From positions 1 through 36,636 of the forward strand of contig DYRR01000003.1 in the NCBI GenBank assembly GCA_020718605.1: DNA of 36,636 nt, written 5' to 3'. This document shows, piece by piece, positions 15,326 to 23,860 of this stretch (position 1 is its first letter; each line of letters starts with the position of its first letter). Under the pieces are notes generated by a model that saw only the letters and a list, made by a program, of their open reading frames with translations, was not told where the DNA came from and searched no databases. A program made the translations under genes and the position numbers. The DNA comes from Chthoniobacter flavus. GTDB taxonomy: Bacteria; Verrucomicrobiota; Verrucomicrobiia; Chthoniobacterales; CAKUMP01.

Positions 15326-16300
15326 TCAATTTCCCCGCTGGAACACCTGCAAAAAAGCCGCCTCGATGGCCAGGGCTTCCTGGACATTCCGGCCCAGTTG
15401 ATCGCGCAATTCCTCCAGACGGTCGATCGCTTCCATCGCCGTTTTGTCCGTTATTGCCCGGGAAAGCACTTCGGTGGCCTCCGCGAAATCGGGATAATCC
15501 AGACGGGCCATCCCCTGGCGCTGCCGCAACACATCGGCCCACCAGCCGACCAGGGTTTCCATGAGTCTCTGGCGCACCCCGGCATATTCGGATGCGGCCA
15601 GTGCCTCGAAGTAATCCTCCCGCCCCGCCAGCCAGCGCCCGTCGGTCGTTTGTTTGTAGCGGGCCGACTCCGCTTTCATTTCCTCATCAACGGATTTTGA
15701 GATGCGGCCCTTGATGGCGGCAAGCTGTTCATGGAAATCCCGGGCCAGTGCGAACGCATCGGAGAATCCGCTCTTTGGCCGACGGGCGTTATCCCGAAGC
15801 AATTCCAGCACCGCCCGTTCGTCCCCGGTTACGGTGTGGTCGGCAGTCTCGCGAAGCGGGACCATGATGCAGCGGGAAAGGATCGTATCGAGCAGCATCT
15901 GGGGCTGGGCGCTGAGCAGCAGCAGCATGCTGTTGGCCGGCGGTTCCTCGAGCGTTTTCAAAAACGCATTCGCCGCCTGCGGTTGCATCCGGTCGGCCTC
16001 GCGGATAATCGCAACCTTTGTCCCCGGTCCCGAGGCCTTGAGTTGGAGGGCATGCTCGATCTCGCGGATCTGTTCGACAAGAATGCGCCGGGACTTGGAT
16101 TCCGGTGCGGCGATGCGCACATCGGCTCCGGCCAAAGGATCGCGGCCCGGAGGGGTTGAGTTCACCAGGCCGCAGAGATCCGAGGCCAGTGCCGTCTTGC
16201 CGCTGCCTGCGGGACCGGTGATCAAATACGCATGCGCAAGACGACCGGCCCGGTGCGCCCGCTTCAAATAATCTAATGCCGTGTCTCTGGAAAATGCCAT
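15326..16300 (-). CDS. holB: DNA polymerase III delta-prime subunit
   Basis: The 324-residue AAA+ protein has Walker A GPAGSGKTALA (near residue 29), VAIIREADRMQPQAANAFLKTLEEPP (Walker B region plus the clamp-loader LLKxLEEP motif), and LSRCIMVPL, the SRC motif that supplies the arginine finger. These identify a clamp-loader subunit of the DnaX/HolB type. It lacks the zinc module: after ASDLCGLVN only one Cys remains where E. coli delta-prime has four. It also lacks the long C terminus of DnaX, so delta-prime is the better call. The gene begins 12 bases after tmk, the common tmk-holB arrangement. Confidence 0.92.
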   Translation of the reverse strand: MAFSRDTALDYLKRAHRAGRLAHAYLITGPAGSGKTALASDLCGLVNSTPPGRDPLAGADVRIAAPESKSRRILVEQIREIEHALQLKASGPGTKVAIIREADRMQPQAANAFLKTLEEPPANSMLLLLSAQPQMLLDTILSRCIMVPLRETADHTVTGDERAVLELLRDNARRPKSGFSDAFALARDFHEQLAAIKGRISKSVDEEMKAESARYKQTTDGRWLAGREDYFEALAASEYAGVRQRLMETLVGWWADVLRQRQGMARLDYPDFAEATEVLSRAITDKTAMEAIDRLEELRDQLGRNVQEALAIEAAFLQVFQRGN

Positions 16301-16312
16301 GCTATGGGGTGC

Positions 16313-16993
16313 TCAGGAAATCCGCGCTTCCCCGAAGGCGGGCGGCGGAAAAATTCCATGGATCTGTCCGGATAGGATTTCTAGGATCTCCGACTCGATC
16401 TCCCGCTCCGGACGCGACGCGTCCAGGCGGCGCACCCGGGACGGACACGCTTGTGCAAGACGCAGATACCCCGCCCGCACCGCCTCGTAAAAGGCGTCCG
16501 GCTCCTGCTCCATCCGGTCGGGCGGAGCCTCCGGATTGTTTCGGGCCGCCATCCGTCGGCGGGCTTCCGCAAGATCCAGATCGAGCAGGAAAGTGACATC
16601 AGGCAGGCAGCCTCCCACGGCAAAATCGTTGATGAACGCGACCGTGTCGGGCGCGAGCCGCCGGGCGACTCCTTGGTACACCGTGGTCGAGTCGAGAAAA
16701 CGGTCGCAAATCACCACCGCTCCGCGCTCCAACGCGGGCCGGATCCGCTCGCGGACGAGCTGGGCGCGGCTGGCCGTGAAGAGCAACAGCTCCGACTCCG
16801 GACACATTCCCAGGCCTTCCGGAGCGAACTGGAGCAAATGCCGGATGCACTCTCCGAGCGCGGTGCCGCCGGGCTCCCGCAGGACATCCACCTCGCGTCC
16901 CAGGGTGCGCAGCCTTTCGGACAGGAGAGAAATCTGCGTGGACTTGCCGCAGCCTTCCGAGCCTTCGAAACTGATAAAAACTCCCTGGTTCAT
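16313..16993 (-). CDS. tmk: Thymidylate kinase
   Basis: The 226-residue product phosphorylates dTMP. It shows the P-loop FEGSEGCGKSTQ, the LREPGGTALGE motif, the DRFLDSTTVYQG motif with the DR pair, and a lid segment RRRMAARNNPEAPPDRMEQE. The start MNQGVFISFEGSEG at 16993 matches the family, and a longer frame to 17068 would overlap the divergent dehydrogenase gene. Thirty-two bases separate it from the 17026 start of that gene, leaving room for only a compact divergent promoter. It is co-directional with holB. Confidence 0.96.
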   Translation of the reverse strand: MNQGVFISFEGSEGCGKSTQISLLSERLRTLGREVDVLREPGGTALGECIRHLLQFAPEGLGMCPESELLLFTASRAQLVRERIRPALERGAVVICDRFLDSTTVYQGVARRLAPDTVAFINDFAVGGCLPDVTFLLDLDLAEARRRMAARNNPEAPPDRMEQEPDAFYEAVRAGYLRLAQACPSRVRRLDASRPEREIESEILEILSGQIHGIFPPPAFGEARIS

Positions 16994-17025
16994 GCGGCGG
17001 AGATTTTTGACCGGTCCGATTCCCG

Positions 17026-18117
17026 TTGTCGATGACAATGCTTGGGGGTATGGTGGAGCCCGTGTCATCCCCGATCCACATCTGTTTTGTCGAGACCGAA
17101 GAGGACGCGGAAAAGTTTTTCTGCGACCATCTGGATTGCGACGACGTGGAGCTTTCCTTCGTGTCCGGCCTCGACGAGGTGGACCCCGAAGTGGAGATTC
17201 TCTCCACCTTCATCTATTCCAAAATCGACCGGGCCTTCCTCGATGCGCATCCCATGCTGCGCCTTGTGGCGACCCGCTCCAATGCCATGGAACACATCGA
17301 CCATGCGGGGTGTTCCGAGCGCGATGTGCGGGTGATGAACGTTACCGAGTGCGGCGAAAACACGGTGGCGGAATACACCTTCGCGCTCATCCTGGCCCTC
17401 TCCCGCAGGCTGCGCGAGGCGATGGACAGCACCGCCCGCGGCAATTTTCAATACTCCGAATTGCGTGGAATCGATCTTATGGGGCGCATGCTCGGCATCG
17501 TGGGCGCGGGGCGCACCGGCCTCCACACCATCCGCATCGCCAAGGGGTTCGGAATGAATGTCCTGGCATTCGATCCGCAGCCAAATCCGGCCACCGCCCG
17601 TGACCTTGGCTTTGAATATGTCTCCTTTGATGAATTGCTGGAGCGCTCGGATATCATTTCCATCCATGCCCCCCCCGCCCCCGACACCCGCCATCTCATG
17701 GATGCCGGGGCGTTCGCCAAGTGCAAGATGGGTGCCCTGATCATCAACACCGCGCATGGCAGTCTCATCGACACCCCGGCACTGCTGAGGGCGCTCGACG
17801 AGGGGCGGATCGCCGGGGCCGGCCTCGATGTGCTCGAAGAGGAGCGCGTCATGAAAAAGGAGTCCGCCTCCATCATTGGCGAACAGATCGTGCGCAACCT
17901 GCGCGCCATCTCTTCGACCGATCAACTCCGCAAACAAAGCCCCCAGCGGGTGGCCGAACTGCGCGGGGTGATCCAAAACCGCGCCCTGATTTCCCGCCCC
18001 AATGTCGTCGTGACCCCCCATATCGCCTACAATAGCTACGAATCGGTCCAGCGCATCCTCGACACCACCCTTTCCTCCATTCATGCCGCCAAGGAAGAGA
18101 TTCTGAAAGCGCGTTGA
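17026..18117 (+). CDS. D-2-hydroxyacid dehydrogenase (D-lactate-dehydrogenase-like) with His at the catalytic Arg position
   Basis: The roughly 363-residue protein has the two-domain fold of the D-isomer-specific family. The NAD Rossmann motif is GIVGAGRTG (157-165, GxGxxG). The acid of the catalytic dyad is in DVLEEE (about 273) and the catalytic His is in VTPHIAYNSYESV (332). The invariant substrate-binding Arg normally reads N-x-x-R-G; here INTAHGSLID puts His at 244 (codon CAT, one base from CGT). A longer insert (KKESASIIGEQIVRN to about 318) precedes the last strand, as in D-lactate dehydrogenases. The start is unsure: ATGs at 17026, 17032, 17038 and 17050 and a GTG at 17062 are all in frame. 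fluC follows within 40 bases. Confidence 0.88.
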   Translation: MSMTMLGGMVEPVSSPIHICFVETEEDAEKFFCDHLDCDDVELSFVSGLDEVDPEVEILSTFIYSKIDRAFLDAHPMLRLVATRSNAMEHIDHAGCSERDVRVMNVTECGENTVAEYTFALILALSRRLREAMDSTARGNFQYSELRGIDLMGRMLGIVGAGRTGLHTIRIAKGFGMNVLAFDPQPNPATARDLGFEYVSFDELLERSDIISIHAPPAPDTRHLMDAGAFAKCKMGALIINTAHGSLIDTPALLRALDEGRIAGAGLDVLEEERVMKKESASIIGEQIVRNLRAISSTDQLRKQSPQRVAELRGVIQNRALISRPNVVVTPHIAYNSYESVQRILDTTLSSIHAAKEEILKAR

Positions 18118-18152
18118 CGAATGCGGGCGCCTGGGTGTCTGATGATGCTGCG

Positions 18153-18548
18153 ATGATTTACTTCTGGATATTTCTCGGGGGCGGGCTCGGCAGCCTGGCC
18201 CGGTTCCTGGGATCCGGGGCGGTGGCGCGCTGCTTCGGCGAAACCTTCCCATGGGGAACCCTGCTGGTGAATGTCACGGGCTCGCTTCTCATCGGCATGT
18301 TCGCCGCCCTCACGGGACCCGATGGACGCTGGCTGGTCGCACCCGCCGCGCGGCAGTTTGTCATGATCGGAGTGCTCGGGGGGTTCACCACATTTTCCTC
18401 GTTCAGCCTCCAAACTCTCGAACTGGCCCGCGACGGCGACTGGCTGCGGGCGGGCCTCAACGCGGTCCTGTCCCTCGTGCTCTGCCTCGCCGCCGTCTGG
18501 CTGGGCCATATCCTCGCCTCCACCCTCAACTTCTGGAAAGGTCTTTGA
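18153..18548 (+). CDS. fluC: Fluoride ion channel CrcB/FluC
   Basis: The 131-residue protein has four transmembrane helices and the FluC signature: GGGLGSLARF at the start, FPWGTLLVNVTGSLLIGMF (Asn in TM2) and GVLGGFTTFSSFSLQT (the Phe/Thr/Ser track, with the central break). FluC forms a dual-topology dimer that exports fluoride. I chose the ATG at 18153 (MIYFWIFLGGG). An in-frame TTG at 18114 overlapping the previous stop would add 13 polar residues. The DUF190 gene follows 5 bases after its stop, a common CrcB partner arrangement. I see no fluoride riboswitch immediately upstream. Confidence 0.95.
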   Translation: MIYFWIFLGGGLGSLARFLGSGAVARCFGETFPWGTLLVNVTGSLLIGMFAALTGPDGRWLVAPAARQFVMIGVLGGFTTFSSFSLQTLELARDGDWLRAGLNAVLSLVLCLAAVWLGHILASTLNFWKGL

Positions 18549-18553
18549 TTTTT

Positions 18554-18910
18554 ATGCAAATCCCACACGAAGCCGTCCGACTGGCCATTTACCTCGGGGA
18601 AAGCGACCGCTGGCATCACCGGCCCCTCTACGAAGCCATCGTACTTGAGGCGCGCGAACGGCATCTCGCCGGAGCCACGGTGCTGCGCGGTCCGATCGGG
18701 TTCGGCAAATCCAGCCGGCTCCACACCGCCAAAATCCTGCGCCTCTCCGACGACCTTCCCATCGTCATCGAGATCGTGGATTCGGAGGAAAAAATCAACG
18801 CGTTCCTGCCCGTTCTGGACGAAATGATGCAGGGTGGTCTCCTGACCATGGAACCGGTGCGCGTCCTCGACTACCGCGCGGGCACTCCGGCGAACGACAC
18901 CCCCGCGTAG
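18554..18910 (+). CDS. DUF190 family protein (fluoride-channel partner)
   Basis: The 118-residue cytoplasmic protein matches DUF190: AVRLAIYLGESDRWHHRPLYEAIVLEARERHLAGATVLRGPIGFGKSSRLHTAKILRLSDDLPIVIEIVDSEEKINAFLPVLDEMMQGGLLTMEPV is the family pattern throughout, with a PII-like ferredoxin fold expected. The gene starts 5 bases after fluC, and DUF190 is very often next to crcB, so a role in fluoride resistance or channel control is inferred from context. The C terminus (DYRAGTPANDTPA) is variable. The next gene converges from 18979. Confidence 0.9.
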   Translation: MQIPHEAVRLAIYLGESDRWHHRPLYEAIVLEARERHLAGATVLRGPIGFGKSSRLHTAKILRLSDDLPIVIEIVDSEEKINAFLPVLDEMMQGGLLTMEPVRVLDYRAGTPANDTPA

Positions 18911-18978
18911 CGGCGGGCGGAAGCGGGCCGACACGCTGCGGTCCAACACCGAAAAGGTCGTCAGAGCCGCGTTCGGGG

Positions 18979-20187
18979 CTATTTGTTATCCAGCATCACG
19001 GCCTTGTCGAAAGCCTTGAAGAAGTGCGGCAGGGCCGCCTCCACGCGGTTCCAATTGGGGATCATTGGGTCGCCCAGCGGATCGACCAGATATTCCTTTG
19101 CGGCACTGCGGATGCTTCTTACAAATGTCGCGACGGCAAGCTCCTCCTGGTGGCGGTCGTATTTCAGGCTGTTGATCTCGGCGTCCGCGGCGTAGAAACG
19201 CATGGTGTCCTCGGCTTTCCGAATGTAGGCACTGAGCAGGGTGTCGAAGATGCCGACATCGAGCTTCACGCCGTGGCCGGCCAGGGTGCGGAAGACGCAT
19301 TTCACGATGTCGGTGGCCATTTTGTTGAGGCCTTTCGCGGTGTCGCGGGCGGAGAGTTCCTGGTGTTTGTGGTCGTAACATTCGGCCATGTCCACCTGAC
19401 AGATGCTTTTGGGGGAGGAGACCCGGAACACTTCCGCGAGCATGCCGACTTCGACGCCCCAGTCGGAGGGGACGCGCGCACGGCGGATGATGTCGTGGTC
19501 GAGGCTCACTTCGCCGCTCAGCGGGTAGCGGAAGGTGTCGAGGTAATTGAGAAACACGTGATCCCCAATGATGCTTTGCAGGGAACGAATGAGCGGCGTG
19601 AAAAGCAGTCGCATCACGCGGCCGTTGAGCTTGTCGGTGAAGCGCGCACTGTAGCCTTTGCAAAAGTCGAAACCGAGATGGGGGTGGGCCACGGGAAAGC
19701 AGAGGCGGGCCAGAAGTTCGCGGCTGTAGGTGAGAATGTCGCAGTCGTGGACGGCGACCATGCGGGATTTTTCACTGGCGAGCACGTATCCGAAGCACAA
19801 CCAGAGATTGCGTCCCTTGCCGGAGGGGCCGGGATCGAGGTCGGATTCGATGAGTTGCTCCAACAGGCGCTTCATGCGCGGGCCGTCGTTCCAAAGAAGG
19901 ACGGGGTTTTGCGGCAACTGGCCGAAGGTGCTTTTCGCGCGTTTCCAATTGGCGGCATTCGCTCCATCAATGCCCACCACGATCTGCCTGATGTAGGTGA
20001 CATTCTTCAGTTCGCGAAGGATGCCGCGCAGGGCCTTGGTGCCGAGTTCGCGGACATGGCAAGGGAGAACGAGCGCGATGGGGGTTTGTTTGGAAAACTC
20101 ATGAAGGTCCGCCTCCAACCGGGCGATGTTGGGTTTGCCGAGCCGGTGCAATGTGGCCATGGAGCCATCCTGGAAAAAATCCGCCAT
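18979..20187 (-). CDS. GpgS-like glycosyltransferase (GT81, glucosyl-3-phosphoglycerate synthase family)
   Basis: The 402-residue enzyme starts with FFQDGSMATLHRLG, typical of the bacterial GT81-like group, and has a GT-A fold. IALVLPCHVRE begins the donor domain, VAVHDCDILTYSRELL carries the metal-binding DxD-type site, and FDFCKGYSARFTDKLNGRVMRLLFTPLIRSL resembles the GpgS acceptor region (FVKGFY...GRVTELVARPLL in mycobacteria). GpgS makes glucosyl-3-phosphoglycerate from NDP-glucose and 3-phosphoglycerate. Cofactor and sugar are not provable from sequence. It is divergent from the next glycosyltransferase over 52 bases, and HAD and GT4 genes follow that one, so the four probably act together in making a sugar-glycerate solute. 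Confidence 0.8.
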   Translation of the reverse strand: MADFFQDGSMATLHRLGKPNIARLEADLHEFSKQTPIALVLPCHVRELGTKALRGILRELKNVTYIRQIVVGIDGANAANWKRAKSTFGQLPQNPVLLWNDGPRMKRLLEQLIESDLDPGPSGKGRNLWLCFGYVLASEKSRMVAVHDCDILTYSRELLARLCFPVAHPHLGFDFCKGYSARFTDKLNGRVMRLLFTPLIRSLQSIIGDHVFLNYLDTFRYPLSGEVSLDHDIIRRARVPSDWGVEVGMLAEVFRVSSPKSICQVDMAECYDHKHQELSARDTAKGLNKMATDIVKCVFRTLAGHGVKLDVGIFDTLLSAYIRKAEDTMRFYAADAEINSLKYDRHQEELAVATFVRSIRSAAKEYLVDPLGDPMIPNWNRVEAALPHFFKAFDKAVMLDNK

Positions 20188-20239
20188 GCCTCACTTTTTA
20201 CTGTCTGTTGGAATTGAGCAACCCTGGAAATCTGTTACA

Positions 20240-21811
20240 ATGTTTCCATTGTCCCGGAAAATTTCCCATCTTTGTGTTGTCCATCATCATCTTCGACCGG
20301 GAGGCGTGCGGCGAATCATCGAGCTGGCCCTCCCTTATTTGGTGGAGAAAAGACCCATCCGCTCCGTCACGCTGGCTGTGGGCGGGGCGGGGGATGCGGG
20401 TTGGATCGATGCCCTGCGCGCGAGTCTGGGCGGGGTGCCGCTTCAGGTTGTTTGTGAGCCGGCGTTCCGCTATTTCTCCGGGCAAAAATCCACGCCCGGG
20501 GCGCTGCGCCGAAAAATTTCCGCCGCGTTGGTGAAACTGGCTCCCAAGCCGGAAGAGACGCTTTTCTGGGTGCACAATCCCGGGCTTGCGCGCAATCTGC
20601 TGCTTGCCGATGAGCTGCGCCGGTTCGCTGCGCGCCACAAAACGACCCTGGTTTTTCATCACCACGATTTTTGGTTCGAGAATCGCTGGACGCGCTGGGA
20701 GGAGTTGCGTCGGGGTGGGTTTCGGTCCGTGGATTCCGTGGCGGAGGCCGTGTTTGCCGCCGGCACATCCGCCATTCACGCGACGATCAACCGGAGTGAC
20801 GCCGCCATCCTGCAACGTCACAAGACGGTGGCCGGGGTGTGGATGCCGAATCTGGCCGGACGTCGGCAGCCCTGTGCGGAAACGAAATGCGTGGAGGCGG
20901 CGCACTGGCTGGCGGACCGGTTGGGCGACGACGGACCGGTCTGGATTTTTCCCACCCGCTTTCTGCGCCGAAAGAATCTCGCGGAGGCCGTATTGTTGAC
21001 GCGCTGGCTGCGTCCCGAAGGATGGCTTGTCACCACGGCGGGGGTGAGTTCCGCGGAGGAGAGGGTTTACGCCCGGGAGCTTGAGAGCGCGGCGAAACGC
21101 GGTGGCTGGCGGGTGCGTTTCCGCATTCTCGAACGCGAAGAGGGGCGGGCTCCCTCGATTCCGGCACTGATGGCCGCCGCAGAGGTTGTGGTGATGACTT
21201 CCGCGCAGGAGGGTTTTGGGTTGCCCTGCGTGGAAGCGGTCGCGGCCGGACGTCCGCTCCTCGCCCGGCGGCTGCCCAATGTGGTGCCCGATCTGGAGAC
21301 TTTCGGATTTCGCCTGCCCTGGCTGTATGACGAAATCTGGATTGATCCGGCTTTATTGGATCTGGGGCGGGAACGCCGTCGTCAATGGGCGGCCTGGCGG
21401 GAATGGAAGGCGGAAATTCCCTCTTCGCTTCGCGCCCTGGCCGGCCGTCCCGCAGTCTTGGAGATTTCCGGGAGCGGCCCCCTGCCGTTCAGTCGTCTCA
21501 CCCTGACAGGCCAGTTGGAGGTGCTGGCGCAGCCCGCCGCAGAGGCGTGGGAGTTGTGTGCGCCTTGGAATCCGGGCCTTTCACGGTGGAGAAACCAAAT
21601 CGCATCCGGACGGTTTCGTGTTGCGGCCTGGCCGCGGCGCGCGGATGGTTTGATCGGCGGCCGCGCCTATGCGCGGAGGTTTTGGGAGGCAATAGAGAAG
21701 CGATCTTCGGTTGACGTTTCGGCGGCGGACTGTCATGCGGTACAGCGGGATTTTATCGGGGAAAGGCTTGGCACCGGCACGCTTTATCCCATTCTCTTTT
21801 CTGCAAAATGA
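20240..21811 (+). CDS. GT4 family glycosyltransferase (unusually long C-terminal part)
   Basis: The 523-residue protein is a GT-B enzyme. The N-terminal lobe begins SHLCVVHHHLRPGGVRRIIELALPYL, which carries the typical glycine turn before a helix. The C-terminal lobe holds RFLRRKNLAEAVLL and the E-x7-E motif in AQEGFGLPCVEAVAAGRP. After the GT-B core there is an extra ~150-residue tail of unknown function that may bind sugar or a partner. The start at 20240 is preferred over a frame reaching 20126, which would overlap the divergent GpgS-like gene. Its stop overlaps the HAD gene as ATGA. Donor and acceptor sugars are unknown. Confidence 0.85.
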   Translation: MFPLSRKISHLCVVHHHLRPGGVRRIIELALPYLVEKRPIRSVTLAVGGAGDAGWIDALRASLGGVPLQVVCEPAFRYFSGQKSTPGALRRKISAALVKLAPKPEETLFWVHNPGLARNLLLADELRRFAARHKTTLVFHHHDFWFENRWTRWEELRRGGFRSVDSVAEAVFAAGTSAIHATINRSDAAILQRHKTVAGVWMPNLAGRRQPCAETKCVEAAHWLADRLGDDGPVWIFPTRFLRRKNLAEAVLLTRWLRPEGWLVTTAGVSSAEERVYARELESAAKRGGWRVRFRILEREEGRAPSIPALMAAAEVVVMTSAQEGFGLPCVEAVAAGRPLLARRLPNVVPDLETFGFRLPWLYDEIWIDPALLDLGRERRRQWAAWREWKAEIPSSLRALAGRPAVLEISGSGPLPFSRLTLTGQLEVLAQPAAEAWELCAPWNPGLSRWRNQIASGRFRVAAWPRRADGLIGGRAYARRFWEAIEKRSSVDVSAADCHAVQRDFIGERLGTGTLYPILFSAK

Positions 21812-22536
21812 ATACGTTGAAAGCGGTCATCGTCGATGTCTATCAGACGCTGCTCGAAGTCGCGCATCCCGAGGGTGATCGGGAGGAGGCGTGGAAGCAG
21901 CTCTATCGGGAGTATTTTGACGCCCCCCCCGAAATGACTCTGGAACATCTGGCGGAACGTTGCCGGCACATTGTTTCCGGGGACCATTCCCAGGCCCACC
22001 GTGCCGGAGTCGTCCATCCCGAGGTGGTCTGGGCCGATGTGATGCGGCGGGCGCTGCCGACCTTTGCAGGACTGCCGGAGGAGAGGGGGGAGGATTTCCT
22101 TTTCCATCATATTCAACTTCTCCGCACTCTGAGTCTCGCCCCCGGATGCACGCGGCTGATGCAAATCTGCCGGGATCGCGGGATCGTGCTGGGCATCGTC
22201 TCCAACGCGCAGCCGTACACGCTGCGCGAACTGGACACACTGCTGCGGACCGGGGGCCAGTCGCTGGAGGGTTTCGAGAAGGATCTTTGCGTATGGTCCT
22301 TTGAGAACGGATTCAGCAAGCCGGATCCCCATGTGTTCCGGTTGCTGGCCTTCCGCCTGCGGCACCGCGGCATCCGGCCGGAGGAAACGCTGGTGATCGG
22401 AGATCGCAGGGACAACGACATCGGGCCCGCCGGGGCGCAGGGGTTTCAGACTTGGTGGATCAACGGTTCGCAGGAAGGCAATTGGCGGGCATTGCTTGCG
22501 GCCCGATTCACCCGGGCCGACGCCAGCCATGAGTGA
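21808..22536 (+). CDS. HAD-superfamily phosphatase/hydrolase
   Basis: The 242-residue protein has the four HAD motifs: I, VIVDVYQTLL with nucleophile Asp10; II, LGIVSNAQ (Ser); III, FSKPDPHVF (Lys); IV, VIGDRRDNDIGPAGAQG with the acidic pair. The residue two after the nucleophile is Tyr rather than Asp (D-x-Y-x-T). This resembles L-2-haloacid dehalogenases and some sugar phosphatases and argues for caution, since many phosphatases have D-x-D. The gene is translationally coupled to the preceding GT4 by ATGA. Given the neighbours, I infer that it acts as the phosphatase step for a glycosyl-phosphoglycerate product. Confidence 0.82.
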   Translation: MNTLKAVIVDVYQTLLEVAHPEGDREEAWKQLYREYFDAPPEMTLEHLAERCRHIVSGDHSQAHRAGVVHPEVVWADVMRRALPTFAGLPEERGEDFLFHHIQLLRTLSLAPGCTRLMQICRDRGIVLGIVSNAQPYTLRELDTLLRTGGQSLEGFEKDLCVWSFENGFSKPDPHVFRLLAFRLRHRGIRPEETLVIGDRRDNDIGPAGAQGFQTWWINGSQEGNWRALLAARFTRADASHE

Positions 22537-22573
22537 TTAATCTTTTCACACCAATTTCATCCCGCCAAATCAT

Positions 22574-23860
22574 ATGAGTCTCACAGTTCCCCTCACCCGG
22601 TTTCCGCAACGCATCGGATTCATCTCCACCCGCTTTCACGGCACGGATGGAGTCACCCTGGAAGCCGCCAAATGGGCTTCCATTCTTGAAACCGAAGGGG
22701 CTGCCTGCTACTGGATGGCCGGACTGCTCGACCGGCCCGGCGCTGTCAGTTTTCTCGACGAGCGCGCGTTTTTTAATCACCCGGAAGTGGTGGAAGTTCA
22801 GGAGCAGCTTTTTGGCCGGACCACCCGCCCGCGCGAAATCACCGACCGGGTGCATCAGCTCAAGGAAGGCCTCAAAAATTCCATCTACGCCTTCATCGAA
22901 CGCTTTGATCTGCAGCTTCTGATCCCGCAAAATATTCTCGCCATTCCCATGCACATCCCGCTTGGCCTTGCGGTTACCGAAGTGATTGCCGAGACGGGCA
23001 TCCCGGCCATCGCCCATCACCACGACTTCACATGGGAGCGCGAGCGATTCACCGTCACCTCCGGCTCGGATTATCTCGCCGCCGCCTTCCCTCCCACGCT
23101 GCCGCACCTTGAACACGTCGTGATCAACAGTATGCAGCAAAGAGAGGTCGCCCGGCGCTATGGCCAATCGACCACGGTGATTCCGAACGTCATTGATTTC
23201 GAAACGCCCCCGCCTGCGGCGGACGGATACGTCGCCGATTTTCGCCGCGAAATTGGCGTCTCCGACGACGACATTCTTGTCCTGCAACCCACCCGACTCG
23301 TTGCCCGCAAGGGTATCGAGCACGCCATCGAACTGCTTCGCCGACTGAATGAGCCCCGTCTCAAACTCATTCTCTCCCATCCGGGCGGCGACGAAGGGGA
23401 TGCTTATGTCAGACTCCTGCACGACCGCATTGCCGACGCCGGCATCCACGCTTTGTTTATCGCCGACCGCATCGGCGAGTCCCGTGGGGTGAATGAATTC
23501 GGACAGAAAATCTACACCCTTTTCGACATCTACCCGCACGCCGACCTTGTGACCTACCCGAGTTATTACGAGGGATTCGGCAATGCCTTCCTTGAAGCCA
23601 TCTACTTCGGAAAACCCGTTGTGGTGAACACCTACGCCGTCTATGCCCGCGACATCGATCCACTCGGTTTCAAGACCATCGGGATGTCCATGCTCGTGAC
23701 CAATGAGGTCGTCGAACAAACCCGCAGGATACTGCGCAACCCGGCCCTGCGCGAACAGTGGGCGGTCATCAACTACGATCTCGGGCGGAAATTTTTCTCC
23801 CACTCCGTCGCCCGCCGCAAGCTTGCCGGCCGCATAGCCAAGCTCTTCGGCGAAGGGTGA
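22574..23860 (+). CDS. GT4 family glycosyltransferase (mannosylglucosylglycerate-synthase-like candidate)
   Basis: The 428-residue GT-B enzyme starts RIGFISTRFHGTDGVTLEAAKWASIL, has IAHHHDFTWERERF, HVVINSMQQREVARRYG and TVIPNVIDFE in the first lobe, and LQPTRLVARKGIEHAIELL plus SYYEGFGNAFLEAIYFGKPVV (E-x7-E) in the second. The HHHDF motif and the DGVTLEAAKW opening recall GT4 proteins proposed to add mannose to glucosylglycerate. With the nearby GpgS-like enzyme and HAD phosphatase, mannosylglucosylglycerate synthesis is a reasonable but unproved reading. It starts 37 bases after the HAD gene stop and is probably co-transcribed. Confidence 0.83.
   Translation: MSLTVPLTRFPQRIGFISTRFHGTDGVTLEAAKWASILETEGAACYWMAGLLDRPGAVSFLDERAFFNHPEVVEVQEQLFGRTTRPREITDRVHQLKEGLKNSIYAFIERFDLQLLIPQNILAIPMHIPLGLAVTEVIAETGIPAIAHHHDFTWERERFTVTSGSDYLAAAFPPTLPHLEHVVINSMQQREVARRYGQSTTVIPNVIDFETPPPAADGYVADFRREIGVSDDDILVLQPTRLVARKGIEHAIELLRRLNEPRLKLILSHPGGDEGDAYVRLLHDRIADAGIHALFIADRIGESRGVNEFGQKIYTLFDIYPHADLVTYPSYYEGFGNAFLEAIYFGKPVVVNTYAVYARDIDPLGFKTIGMSMLVTNEVVEQTRRILRNPALREQWAVINYDLGRKFFSHSVARRKLAGRIAKLFGEG

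Noticed and set aside
20214-20241. TTGAGC-N16-TACAAT promoter for the GT4 gene
   Set aside because: The -10 box overlaps the ATG at 20240, which is not workable for that start codon.
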